This document shows positions 22,079-37,000 of a stretch of 64,000 bases of DNA, in pieces. A program made the position numbers and the translations under genes. The notes under the pieces are model-generated. The model searched no databases. It had not been told where the DNA came from and saw only the letters and a program-made list of their open reading frames with translations. This DNA is from Carcinoscorpius rotundicauda (taxonomy: Eukaryota; Arthropoda; Merostomata; Xiphosura; Limulidae): contig CM022391.1 in assembly GCA_011833715.1 (NCBI GenBank), positions 149,858,575 through 149,922,574 of the forward strand. The letters are read 5' to 3'. Within the stretch, counting starts at the first letter, position 1; each line of letters begins with the position of its first letter.

Positions 22079-25000
22079 CTGTTAAAACAGTTAAAAGAAA
22101 GAAAAATGTTTTAAATAAAACAAAACTCAGTACAAGAAGTACATTACGAGACTTAATAGTTCAAGTTGAGTCCAATAATAATTTTCTTCTCCCCTGTAGC
22201 TTAGTTTACTGTACAATAATGGAAGCACCTAAAAATAATATGAACATCTAAAAAAATCAGTTAATTCCCTGTATCTCATTTGCAGAGTATTTTATACCAT
22301 TATTTTTGAGCACATATTTTAAGAAGGCTGAATACGTTATAATAAATTTATTATATTGTTACAGTCTACGTTTCCATGTTTATTGTTCTATTTGATGTCT
22401 ATGCATATTTACAAGATCTCTGTTGCATAGTTTGCATTGCAAAGCATGTCCAAAGCACATAACTCCTTCACGATTTCTAAATAACCATTTTAAATGTTAA
22501 GTAACATTTAAATACACACGTTTTGTGTCTGGCTATTTAACCAGTATGTTGTTTCTCTGGGAATGATTTTCTTGTTCTTTGCTTTCGTCATACAGGCCAC
22601 TGCCTAAATAATGTTAAAATAGATGTCAACAAACATTAATATGCAGACGTAAGCAGAATAAACGAAATATTTTTCATGCATTAGTATACCTTGTAACCTT
22701 AATGCATTTAACCTTTACATTGTAAAGGTACGGCCTGCAATAGTGTGATATCTAACCTCAAGTGAAGTCTTAAAACAGAATTGGTAGATTATTTAAGTTT
22801 CTCGTGAACTAAATTAATAATTTACCGAAAATTTACATGAAAAGTATTAGCATAGTTAACATTACATGTATTTTCGTTTTGATATATATATATTTATACA
22901 CCTTAGATTATAATTATCCTTAAAATTAACTTTAATTTTACTACAATATTGTGTAATATATTACCCGATATAATTCCAATTAGTCAAAATATAGACCTTT
23001 AACTTAGTACTAATAAGAACTACAACATAAAAATTAAATACTCAGTTTATTAAACATAAACATATTTGTTTCGATCAACTGATTAATAAGAAAATAAATT
23101 ATTCTTACCGTTATCGTGACGAGCCTGTACACCAGTTTTTGTTAATTTCTTCAGAATAGTGGAGAATTCTTCGCACTTTTTGCTGGCGTACTTGACAGGG
23201 TGAATTTTTGTATGGCATATCTAAAACAAAAATATAAATTCCTTTCGTATAAATTATTACAACAATATATTTAAACAGCGACGAAGTAGCTCACAAGCTG
23301 AGAAATTAAAACCACATAAGATTATAGAATGTTCTCAGAAAAGTTTCTCAAACACTAGTTTCAGAGATAGAAACATTATGTTTGAAAAGCTATATTACTC
23401 CCATGAAGAAATTAAATGCTAGTGTTAAAACAATTAAGACGTAACTGAAACATTTAAAGTGATGTCAGCCTGGTGCCTAAACCAATATGACATTAAAGGC
23501 CCCCCCAATGGCTCAGCGGTATGTCTGCGGACTTACACGCTAAAATCCGGGTTTCGATACCCGTGGTGGGCAGAGCACAGATAGCCAATTGTGTAGCTTT
23601 GTGCTTAATTCAAAACAACAACAAAAAATGACATTTAAGATTTTATTTGTTTTTTCCAACAAATTTAGCTATCTTTTTTTCTTCATCAAATATTGTATGA
23701 AACGCTTGAAAAGGGCCACAATAACGTTTGAATGATATCAGTAAACCAGCGATCAAAATAGTGTAAAAATTCAACAGTTTGTTCGTAAATTACTTTGACT
23801 TGTGATATTCGCGAAAAGTTATTCGGGAACTGCTAACTGTAAATACTTTTGAACTGATAGACTTGAAGAAAAGCAGCAAGTCGACAGCAAAAAATACAAA
23901 CTATTTTTCTCTTCTTATTTGATCAAATAGTGCGATTTGAGCTTCACCATTGTGACAAATCAAATGGTCTAAATAATATAGCATAGTACATTTGTTTTTT
24001 AGCAGTAACCAAAAATAAATTGTAGTTATTATGTAAGTGTTATAGCTGACATGCAATCATCATACATAACTTACAGACCACTGTCTTGTATTTATGTAAT
24101 TTGTAATAGTTTCTCCAGAAATTCCTTTTAAAAGTTACTTTATCCGTCGAGATACACTCTCTTATAAAATTCTGAAGTGCTAAACATTCTATTTTATTGT
24201 TTTATTGTAAAACATACAATAGTTGCAAACTTAATAAATTGCATACGTAAGAAATAGCGGATAGTTCAAATAGGTCACGTAATTAATACGAAGGTAATAA
24301 ATAGCTGTCGAGTATCTCACATTAAATTCTAGACTTTATCTGCTTTCACGAAAAATGTAAAACAGAAGTTTCCTCATAGGAGTGGTAATTCCAGGATCTA
24401 TCGCTAGATCTCCACATAAACGTGAATCTAAGATGCAAAATGACAAGTATGGTGATTTGTTGCAGATGTTTTACGTGAGGCAAGACTTGATGTTGAAGTT
24501 CGAATAAAATGAGAGCAAATACACCAAATGGTATAACTACTGCACACAACGTAGGTCATTGAGAAAATTCTGGTTGTAGTACACAAGGTCTACAAGTAGG
24601 AATATAATGAAAGAAAGAATTTTTTACACGAGGCTTTGGCTTTCTCGTAAAGACGAACTGCGCAGCTCTAAAGTTAAGAGTGCAACTCTTCTTCAAACTG
24701 CCAAGACTGCAAGCAAGATACACTTTCTCATAGGCTCATTCTCGAGCCAACATTAAGATAAACCTCCTAATACTAACTAGCACAACACCACGGAGAGAAA
24801 TCAAACGAAAACAACCCCAGTTCAAATGGATGTGAACATAATGGAACAGCACAATATCGTAACACTCAAGATGAACCATACAGAACTATATACAAACATA
24901 TTTCAAATAAGAATGTAGTAACAAACCACTAACAATAATCAAAATACCATAAAAAAACAACTTAAACTCAAATATAAAATGATATATAAAACCAAACAAA

Positions 25001-28000
25001 TTAACCATTTAAATTACAAAATACAATATTAAAATCCTTTATCGTATGGAATAAACCATTAAATCATTTAAATGAAATACAAACACATAAGCTTCTCAAT
25101 TTTATTGTAAGCCATATTCTTAATGTTTTAATTTACTTATTTAGCTACTAACTTGATGTTCAGGTTAGTTTATAAAAGCATTCTTTGATTACTTAGAATA
25201 TTTCTATATGTTAATGTAAGAGAGAGCTTGCGAAATGCATAGAAACAATGATATATTATAAATACCAAAATCGTTAAAGTATTGACTCCGTTTTCAGTTC
25301 GTTCAATGATTGAAAAGTCACTTCAGTATTTCGTTCATTATTGGCTGTCACACATTTTTTCAGTTACTTAATCAATTAACCATAATATTGTAAAAGTATG
25401 TTAACTTGTAAGTTACAGTCCCGTTAGCGAGCTAATTTATGTTAAAAGTTGAAAACTAATTTGTGATCTATGATCTATAACTGTGTACAACTAATAGTAA
25501 CTTATAGAAAACGTGAAGGTAGAAATAAGTTAAATGGTTTCATTACATGGATTGTATATTGCATCCTTTTCAATAAATAGCTTAACAGACTTCACCCAAT
25601 GAAATAACACTTCGTACAATATATGATATATAAAACTGTGCTGATTAAATTGTAGGAGTTAATTTTACCAAACTTTTTGAAGAGACGTAGTTTAGAATAA
25701 ATACATCGGAAATGTTTGCAAGTAATAATGACTAAAGAAATAGAACTTACGTCACTATCGTCACAAAATTGAACTCTCCTTGGCTCTCCAACACATCGTG
25801 TCTCCGTATTTTTAGGTCTAGAGGAGAATGAATATTTTGTAAAGTTACAGAACACAATCATGGCAGTGAAATTGCATTTTAAGGTATGATTCAAATTTAA
25901 TAATCTTCTAGAATTAATTCTAAGTAAAGTTAGGAAAATTCAAAGCGTTTGGTAAACTGTTTTCTCTAAAACATAAAAACAATCTTAAGAACTGATACGT
26001 TATTTACGTTTAATTGTTTGTCAGCTCTAGTATAGTTTTAAATAAATAATTTAAGCTTTTAATTCAATGTAGTTGCCAGTAAAAAACCTATTAATTTATT
26101 ATCATTTCAATGAACTCCAGAATTAAAAACTTTATTATAAACGTCACCGGACTTTCATTAAGAAAGAATATCTGGCATTTTAAAATTCAAAGGATTTAAT
26201 CATGAATCTGGTAAAAATAAATAAAATGAAAATGTTGTATGAATAATGAACAGCTATTACTAAATTTTGATTTAGGCAACTGATAGTTGTCATTGAAATT
26301 TGATACATAAAACAAACGTTTGCCACTAAAATTTCAATACAAACGACCAACAGTTATTATTGAAATATGATACATACAACGGATGCTTGTTACTTTACTA
26401 TAATACAGTCAACGGACATTGAAATATGATACGGTTGACCGATATTGATAATTTTCAAAATAACCTGATGTTTTACAAAGCATTCATATGATTATAACGT
26501 TGATAAAGTTATTACTTTGGATTAGTGCAATAGCGACGATCTTCACGAAAGCCTCTGGAGTTTTGAATGCATCCTGACTTGCACTGACCGTCGTGCCAGT
26601 CGCTCCAGCCACCTTCCACAACTTCTAGTGGCTCGTTACCCCAAGACACACACTGCCCACTCTTACACCACTACGGAGAGAAACCACGCTAATTGTTTTT
26701 TTTTATATAAATAATAAACAGCTTTACACTGATATAGAAATGTTTGTTTGTACTGTTATCGATAACATATTCCTTAAACATTCATTAATGTATAATGAAT
26801 TGTGTTGAACTACGTTATTTTATCAGTTATCGCCCTTTGAAAAAGTTATATCTTTGCATACTTGACACGATCCCAAAGATTTAATTTACGCAGTTGAAAT
26901 AATTACCTCTGTATATTTTTGTCTTTTGTTTCAAAATAATTCGATTGACATGATTTAGTTTATTTGTTTTAAATGTTCACGCAAAGCCTTACTAGGGCTA
27001 CGTGTGCTAGCCATCCCAAATTTAGCAGTGTAAGACTAGAGGGAAGCAGCTGGTCACCATCAACCATCGCCAACTTTTGGGCTACTTTTTTACAAACGAA
27101 AAGTGGGATTGATCGTACAATATAACGCCCCCAAAAATCAACAGCACAAACTGTACACTAATTAGCTATTCTTAACAGATTAAAAGCAAATAGTATTTAT
27201 AGTATTTAACTGCCTCTCATTCATATGTAGTTCATTCAACACTCTATGGTGAGTAGAGTTTATTTTTGTTGTTGTTTATGACTGCAACTGCACGTGAGTC
27301 CTAAATCTTCAGATTTCACATTACAAACACATATATCTGGTAAAAGAAAAAAATATTACTTTAAACAGCAGTCGTAATGTGTGATTGTTTTTACAATGGA
27401 GTTCTAAAATGTTGTTAGTCGTAAGGCAGTAGAACTAATTGTTTCTGGTCTTGAAATAAAGATCAGTAGGCAGAAGTGTAGAAGACATCAACCCAGATTG
27501 AAGTTATTTTATGAATTATTTTCAAGATAATGCTTATTACATTGATAATTTGTTTATAAGTCTTAAAGCTGTAATGATTCTGATTAATCGTCAACTGCCA
27601 AACCATAATTTTTTAGCTTCGAAGTTCTAAACCATTAGATTTGTCTTTATCCACATCAACACTACTTACATTTTTCTTCCCACAGTACGTTCCTTCCAAT
27701 GCAGGACCAGCCTCATAGTTCCCAATCCTGTTAGGAGATTTACAGAGTATCCCATTACAAACCTCCTGAAACAGAAATAGTGAAGTGTGACTAACAAACT
27801 ATGTAATGAAATGTAAATCAGAAAGAATAAAAACGTTTAATAGATGACGCAATAGTTTGCCAAAGCGTCCTTTATATTGTTCACGTAACACAATTTTACT
27901 AAGGACACACTTGATATTATTTACACAAAATCGTTGTTCTGATGAAATATTCGGTATCATCTCAGTCACTCTGATATTATTATTAGCACGGTCTACAGTT

Positions 28001-31000
28001 GTTTGTTTATTTGCTTATTTGCTTCAAAAGAGCTTGGTTTTTTTATATGCAAAAACGGCTTATTTGGGTTGGTTTGAATTCCGCGCAAAGACACAAGAGC
28101 CATTTACAATGGCTAACTGTCCCTAATTTAGCGGTGTAAGACTAGAGAGAAGGTAACTAGTCATCACAACCCACCACCAACTCTTGGGTTACTATTTTAA
28201 AAATGAACAGTGGGACTGACCGTCAAATTATAACCCCCACGGCTGAAAGGGTGAGCATGTTTGGTATGACAGGGATTCAAACCAGCGACTTTCGGATTAC
28301 GAGTCGAGCGCCCTAATCACGTGATCATGCCGGGCCAGTATGATATACATCAATATTTTTCAGCCTGTACAATACCAAGGTCCGACTCGTTTCTTGCATG
28401 AACTGTCGAGGCCCATTAAATTGGAAACACAACGTACAACTATCTCGATTTATTTATGAATATTTTATCAGTTTTGGCTGTTTGCTTTTGCAAGATGGTT
28501 CTGATGGACCGGTATTTGAGAAACACTGGCTTCACTACAAAACATTGTTCTTTATCATCTATGCCACAAAGTTGTCCTCACAGAATATTTTTATATTATC
28601 TAATTATCTAGTCTAATAGGGTAATACCAAGGTAATAGGGTAATACGCATTCATTCAAATATTATACGTACTTTTATTTACCACTTGAAGAACTATTGGC
28701 ATTCTTTAATTATAGTAATTTAATCGCATATGTTGAGATATAGATAATGGAAACACACAAAATTAACAGTGATCTGCTAGTTAAAACTGAGATAGTCCTG
28801 GAATTATGATCACGAACTAGAGATCAGGAGTTGTGATCTGCTTCCAAATTGTGCTAACCGAACTTGTAAAATCACTTCAAAATTGATTGGCAACATCAAT
28901 ACAACATTCAAAAATTAAATGTTTACTCAAATAATTGTATAGATCGTGTACATCTAGACGGTCAAATGATGCAATGTTCTGAAGAAATAAAAAATAATAA
29001 TCGTCTCCACTGAATCGGAAAAATGTTCTTACATTTACAATTTACGTATAGTTTAGAAATCAATTCGGAGTAACACTGTTATTCGTAAAATGAAAGTAAT
29101 GAATATTAGAGAAAACCTGTTGACTCAAATTTTTATTATAATGAAGTTGTGGATACATTATGGTACCACGAAAAGACTAACTAAAGATTTAAAGTTGACG
29201 ACAGCTCATAAGCTTCGAGCTACATTTCAAAAATAACGATGGTTTTCATGAGACAAATAGCGAGGGAGACTGTAATCACGGCAATTCCGCTTGATCACGT
29301 CTTTGACCCATTGCTGACGTAGTTAACAGTGTGCTTGGAACTCTCAGTTCTGAGAGAATGATCCGTCTATAGAAAGCTGTAGATGCAACAACATGACGAG
29401 AGTGAAAGTCATTGACATGCCTCTTCTTGGAAAGGCTTTAACTCCTGAAAACATTTCCGCGGTACGAAAATTAATATGATGTAAGAGAAACTGATAGGTG
29501 TGATCACTAGTGATATAGACTATATTTCGAAAGAGTTTTCTAGAGGTGTAAATATAATCATTATTTTGTTATTTTTCCTTAATATTTCGTTTTATATAGA
29601 GATGAAGTTTATTAAAATTTTAATACGTATTGACTTTTGCATCATTAAAGTGTTTTACTTTGCCATAAATAAAAATAATTTAATTTGTCAAAATATTGAA
29701 ACGAAAAACTGCAATTTAAAGATACGTCACATGGCTAAAGGTATGTGAGCACCCCTTCTGATTAGTGGGTTAAACCACACCTATAGCTAACAGATGCATA
29801 AAATCAAGCATATAGACATGCAATCTCCATAGACAAACATTGGCAGCAGAATGGGTCTTACTGAAGAGCTCAGTGACTTTCAATGTAGCATTGTTATAGG
29901 ATGCTACCTTTACAACATATTAGTTCGTCAAATTTGTGACCTGCAAGAACTACTCTGGTCAACTCTAAGTACTGTTATTGTGAATTGGAAGCATTTAGGA
30001 CCAACAACAGCTCAGCCACGAAGCGGTAGGACACACAAGCTCACAGAATTGAATCTCCGTCTGTCTACACTTGCAATACTTACTGCCGAATTCCAAACTG
30101 TCTCTGGTAGCAACGTCAGCACAAGAACTGTTCGCCAGGAGTTTCATGGAATGGATTGCCATGGCCGAGCAGCCACTCACAAGCCTAAGATCATCATGCG
30201 CAATGTCAAGCATCGCCTGGAGTGGTGTAAATCACACTGCCATTGGACTCTGGAGCAGTGGAAACACGTTTTCTAAAGTGATGAATCACGATTTACTATT
30301 TGCTAGTCTGACGGGCGAATCTGGGTTTGACGGATGCCAGGAGAACGCTATCTGTCTGAATGCATAGTACCAACTGTAAAGTTTTGTGGAGGAAGAATAA
30401 TGGTCTGGGGCTGATTTTCATATTTTGGCTAGGCTTTTTAGTTTCCGTAAAAAGAAATCTTGATGCTACATCATACCATAACATTCTAGAGAATTGTGAG
30501 CTTTCAACTTTGTGGCAGTAGTTCGGGGAAGGACATTTTTGTTTTAGTGTGTCTTCGTGCACAAAGCGAGCTCCATAAATACATGGTTTGCAGATGTTGG
30601 TTCGGAAGAACTTGACTGGTCTGAACAGAGCGCTGACCTCAACCCCTTTGGAATTGGAACGCCGACAGTAAGCCAAGCTTTTTCGCCCGTCATCAGTGCC
30701 CGACCTCACTAATGCTCTAGTAGCTGAATAGAAGCGAATCCTCGCAGCGATGTTTCAAAATCAAGTGAAAGGCCTTTTCAGAAGAATAAAGACTGTTATA
30801 GCAGCAAAGTAAAGATCATCACAGTCATATGTACTTCTTGAAAATCTCATTTCAAAACCATGAGCATTAATATAAACTTCCTCAAAACTAGAAATAAAAC
30901 TGATAATAAGAACTTAATATTAGTCATAAATTTCATATTAAAAAAATGAAATTTAGAACTGTCTAATGATTACATTTATGTAAGTAAGTCAAAAAAAGCT

Positions 31001-34000
31001 GCAGAATGGACTATACTATAACTTTGTACCGATTCAACCTTAGATTTTAACATTATAAGCTCTTAACTTACCGCTGAGATAGCAGGTTAATAAACATACA
31101 TACAGTTTCTTGCAAAAGTATTTACTTCTTATTAATAATCTCATATTTTGATGAAATAAAAATAATATAAGCATTTTAATGAAGTTATACATAACATCCT
31201 GAAAATCCGCAAAGAAAATATATAAATTGAAATTTGCATAAGTATTCAGTTCCCCTCAGTCAGTATTTAGTGGAAACACCTTTGGCAACAGTTACTGATA
31301 CGACTCATTTTAGATAGGTTTTTACCTGCTTTGCACGCTGTGTAATTTTTCTCTCATTTATTCTGAAAAAATTGCTCCAGTTCTGACAAGCTCATTGGGG
31401 TCGTTCATAATGTGTAATATTCAAGTCTCACAATATATATTTTTTGCTGGATTCAGGCCAGGACTTTGACTGGGACACTCCAGAACATTCACTTTCTTCG
31501 TTTGATACCATTCTGGTGCGGCTTACGCAATGTGTTTCGCGTCACTGTCCTACTGAAATGCAAATTTTTGACCCAGTTTTAAATCTTTGGCTGACTCAGC
31601 AGATTTTCTTCTAGATTTCGCCATCCATCTTCCTCTCAGTTCAGACACGCTTCGTAATTTCTGCTGGTAAGAAACATCCCAATAATATGATTCTACCTCC
31701 ACCATATTTAATAACTGGAATTGTGTTAAGTGGAAGATGTACTGGATTGGGCTTGCGTCAAATGTAATGCTTTGAGTTTAGACCAAAAATACAAATATGT
31801 CACAAAATCTTCTACCACATATCTTTAGTATTATTTACATATGTCGCAAACTTCATATAAGATTTAATATGATTTTTTTCAGTGATGGCTTTTTTTTGCC
31901 ACTAGCTTATACATGCCAGTTTGTTCGTTGAGACATATTATCAATGTATAAACACTGATTTTCATTTCAGACTTGGAACTTTCCAAGGTATTCAAAGTCA
32001 CTGTTGGCTTCATAGGGGCATCTATAACCAGTTTCCTGCTTGCCTGACTTCTTAGTTTGGAAGAAGCGATTTGATCTAACAAGTGACTAGGTTGCATAAA
32101 GCACGCTGCGTTTCTTAATGATGGATTTTTAGCTTTCTCAGTTTGGAGTAGATTATGTAGATTCAAAATATAAGGCTCCGTTTGAAAGTTTCATGATTGC
32201 AAGCTCAGATAGCAACAAAATGTGGAAACTTTGCAAGGGGAGGGTACTTTTGCAATACACTGTGAACAGATATATACCAATAAAACAAAAGAGTATGAAA
32301 CTGTAACTACTGAAAGTTTGATGCTGTAGTTAGATTAATCTTAATCTATATGGATATGACTATCGTTAAACTTTAAATTCATCAAGTTTATTTTTGTTGA
32401 TTTCAAAACAATGTGAAAAAAACGATAAAAACACATTCACTTACGTTAATTGCTTCAGGATTGTACAGTGTAGCCTCTTCATCTTTAATGTAAAACTTGC
32501 ACTGCTCGTAAACATCCCAAGTCTGACCCGGAAAAAGCTCTTTTGGGTTATTGCTATCATCTTGGGCTTGATGATCTTTCAAACAAGACTTGCTGTAGAA
32601 GTATAATATTTTTTTATATTATCTTCAGTGATCAATACAAAAACTGAACTGTAATATTGCCTAAAAATTATATCAGTAATGAACAACTTGATTTTCTGTT
32701 TTTATTCAACTTCTATTGTTTCCTTTAAAACTATAGTGTTTTGCAGTTAGTACATCTGGCGACTGCCAAGGTAATTATCTTTATATAGAATGAATAGTGA
32801 ATAGTTTTGTTTTCTTTTTAGGACAATCTTTGGTGAACCACGATAATTTCTTCAAAATCTTACCTTTAATTTAAAACGTTTTTGTTAATTTCAGCGTTTA
32901 TGAAAATATTGAAAAAGGGCTATCTGCACTTAGCCTTCCCTATTATTGCACCAATTCATGAGTTAGTCTCCTTTGATAGTATAGCATAACCTGATCATTA
33001 CTTTAATATTGCATCTATGAAGTTTGAGCTCCTAGTTTTACAAACCAGGTATCCTAGCCTTTGAAACCTCAATAAAGTAAGTCAGCAGTGTATAACATGA
33101 ATATACTACTTAGCATAATCGCCCTTTCAATATCAAGAAGACACGTTACTTTGCGTCATAGAGACTTTGGCAGAAGTATTTAGCGTTAAAAAATTAAACC
33201 TCTGTAGAACAAGTATTGACAAGAAATCCAACAGGGTAGAGAACAAAAATATTAATTTAAACTGTTACAATGGTAAGTGAAAGTCGTTGTCCTGCAGTTT
33301 GAAATTAGAGTTGTTAAAATTAGAGTTAACGTAACTTTTAAGCCTATTTTTAAATTATTTTGGTGCCTTTCGGAATTGAAACAGTAACTTTTTAAAATAT
33401 TATACTGCATATATAACAGTTGTTTCATAGTTCCTTTCTTTTTTTCATTTTTTTACCTAACTGTTAAAAACTGGTATTGAACAAAACCTTATTGGGCAGT
33501 GAATTATGGAAGACAAAGCGCAGATATTAGTTGTTTTTTTACACATCTCACATACCTATATATATGAACATACATGTAATGAGCAAATTAAGAGGAATGT
33601 AAAAAAAAACTAATTTAATAACAATTATTAAGCCAATTGGTTTTCTAACATTTTGCCAGCCGTCGGTGTTTAACAGTAACTTTTAAAGTGTTATGCTGTA
33701 TATATGAATAATGATTCATGGTATTGTTTATGATAGAGAAAATTAAAGAAACTTTTTGGGATACAGTGCTTCATAACGTGATTACTTGAGGTGCATTTGC
33801 TATGATTACTTTCGTTCTTCGAATTTATTTTGTGATTAATTCATTACTTTCTTTTTGCTAATTGATTTTATATTCGAATTTAAATTCTGATTTTCATTGC
33901 TTTGTAACATTACTAGGATCACTCTTGATGTTAGATCAACATGGACTGGTTGACAGTGTTGGTCAACCAATCATTTGCTTGAAGTTTGTTTGTTTTGAAT

Positions 34001-37000
34001 TTCGTGCAAAACTACTGAAGGGCGATTTGTGCTAGCCGTCCCTAATTTAGAAGTGTAAGACTAGAGGGGAGGCAGCTAGTCGTCACCACCCACGACAACT
34101 CTTGGGCTACTCTTTCACCAAAGAATAGTGGGATTAACCATTACATTATAACGCCCCCACAGCTAAAAGGGCGAGTATGTTTGGTGCTTGAGAATGACAA
34201 AACTACTCGCGTGTTAATTCACTTATCCGGTACTTTATTCTACACATACTGACGGTTTTCAGAAAACAGGCATTAATCACTTTGGGACAACACAGTAACA
34301 CGCAAAGTTGATGTATATTAGGACAAAGAACTACTCCCTCTTCGTCATATGCCTTTGTTCTCTTGTGTAATTCCTAGTGTTGATCCTTAATTGATTGCAC
34401 TACTAGTTGTTGATATCTCACTTCATAATTCATACAGAATTTACATGGCCAGACTTACGTAATAAGAACTATCACTGAAGGCAGTGATGCAATGCATCAT
34501 CCTCTTAGCCATAAAACCTTCTTATTGTGGCTACGATACAGAACTGAAGAATCACAATCCCCACCACCTCAGACACTGAGCTGCAATCAATGGTCTTGTC
34601 TATAGCTCTTATCACACATTAAAATACACCAATGAACCAGCTTTATCACATAGCGAAGCTCCACCACACTGCCTGCGTAATAAACGGGATCCAACTCCTA
34701 TCTATATTATTTGTTAACTGAATCATCCTGCCTATTCTTATGAATATAAAGGCAGTTCTCCTCCTAAGCTAGATGACCATTTTTCATATTAACACCTGTA
34801 GGCATGTCAGTAACCCTGTGTCTTCATTTCTTACTGTAGAGAGTCTAATACATTTTATAACCATCACATTACTCAATGTACATCCATGTTAACATGCTTT
34901 CGTACTCAGTAAAATTCTTAATGCTGCTAAATCTGTTTCTGAAATCAATATCTAGTCTACCTATTTCGGCTTAAACACTCATTTTCACTTTCGACTATTT
35001 TTTTACACCTGGATTATCAGATTATCTAGAAACAAATTGTTGAATTTAATTTTCGTTAGCATCAGTTTTCTTAAAACCAACCGACTTTTACTGGAATACC
35101 TATTGCTTGACAAATTAATTTATGATATTATTTAAAAAAAAGATCTTTCATAAGCCAATGGTGATTACATAGTGGTCTGTTTGCAATTTACATAGTAGTG
35201 TTAAATTACAAAGCATGGGTCAAAAAGCAGAAGCGAAGTGTTTAAAAATTTCAATATCTATTTGAATTTACAGCCGACACCACTACATTTTCAAGGAACA
35301 CTTCATCATTACTCCATATTTTCATTCTATATATTAACACTTTTCATAATGTATGTCAGAGAAACAGAAGAATTACTTCATCTCTTCTTCACTTTTATTG
35401 ACTAGATCTTCAAAAGTTACATTATCATGGTTGAAATCAGAATCTATGGCCACTCGTCTCCAAAACTTTGAAATCAGTAGTATCCTGTAGTGCACTGATG
35501 CCTACATTATGTGTATTCCGTGTCATACACGCTCTGAATTAAATAGCACGTCAGCTGTAATCCTTAATATTGCTAATATTGTGCCTCCAAGTGTGACATA
35601 GGAATATGTATCTATATATCGACAGTATGTCCCAACAATAAACTGGCATGTATGAGCGAGCGGCAAGAAAGAAGCCATCACTGAAAATGAATCATATTGA
35701 ATCTTATATGGAGTTTGCGAAAAAACATATAAATAACACTCCAGAGATGTGATAGAAAATTTTGTTACATTTTTGTGTTTTTGGTCTAAACGCAAAGGGT
35801 TACAACGCAAGCCCAACACAGCACACTCCCAGTCAACACTATCCTAATTATGAAACACGGTAGAGGCAGCATCATATTATTGGAATGCTTCTTGTCGGCA
35901 GGAATTAGGAAGGTTTTCAGGTCCGAGGAGAAAATAAATGATGAATCCCAGAGGAAATTTTGTTGAGTCAGTCAAGGATTTATAACAGGGTAGAAAGTTT
36001 GCATTTCAGCAGGATAATACCGCGAAGTGAATGTTTTGAAGAGGTCAGAGTGTATGAACACTGATTTATGTCTCAGCCTTAGAACTTTGCAAGTCACACT
36101 TTTCTGCTTGCCGGGCTACTTAGTTTGAAAGGGTGGCCTGATCTATCAGATCATCTCTTATATCATGTCCTATTTTAAATTCAGAAAAAGAGAAATGATT
36201 TCAAAAGCTTTTAATGTTATTTAATCAATAATGTATGTTTCATTATCATTAATTACTTTTTAGGCCAACGATTCACAAGTTTCTGAAAGCCACTTCTATA
36301 AAATTCTTGGAGTTTGGTAGAATAGAATGTGGTGTGGGTAGTTCTAACATTTTCGTGTGTTCCAAGTTTTTTTTCCATCAAGATAGTTCCGAAAACTTCA
36401 GAATAGATAATAATCTGATGGTGCAAGGTCTTGAGAATAAAGAGAATGTGGAAGTTTTTCCCAATCTAGCTATTCAATCTTTGCTTTTTACTTTATGGGG
36501 CTGCTCATTATCCTGGTGTAACACAACATATTTACAACTGATCAAAGCAGGCCTCTTTTCTTTTAATGTAAAATTTAAGCGTTCTAATTGTTGACAACAG
36601 AAGTCTGGTGTAGCCGTTACATTGAGTGGCAGTAACTCAAAGTGGATCACACCAACGCTTAACAACACTTTCCTTTTAGAGGTCCATTTTGGGCTGTGCT
36701 TTGGTCATTTTAGTTGCACTGATCCATTGCCAGTGGCGCTTACATTTTTATAATACATCCAGTTTTCATCTCCAGTCACCAAACTGTCCAAAAAAGGTTT
36801 CTTTTATTTGTCTGGACATTTTTATATACATCCTACATTATATATTACTCCTTAAAAAACAGATAAGATAATGTACTTTCTGTATTAAATTTAGTTAGTG
36901 TATGTGTGGAATGAAGCACATTCTACTTCGTATTGATGGAATTCACCAGAGATAATTCGTGACCTAGAAATTTTATTATAACCTTTTTTTCTGGTCTATA

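Noticed and set aside
21789..22085. Plus-strand open frame of 98 codons
   Set aside because: It is antisense to exon 16, which has a matched splice site, phase and domain content.
28808..28838. Short inverted repeat, GATCACGAACT ... AGTTGTGATC
   Set aside because: It is a single short hairpin in AT-rich DNA with one bulge and no repeats nearby; chance is likely.
30296..30709. Minus-strand open frame of 137 codons
   Set aside because: It is antisense to the decayed middle and C-terminal parts of the Tc1 transposase; it has no domain of its own.
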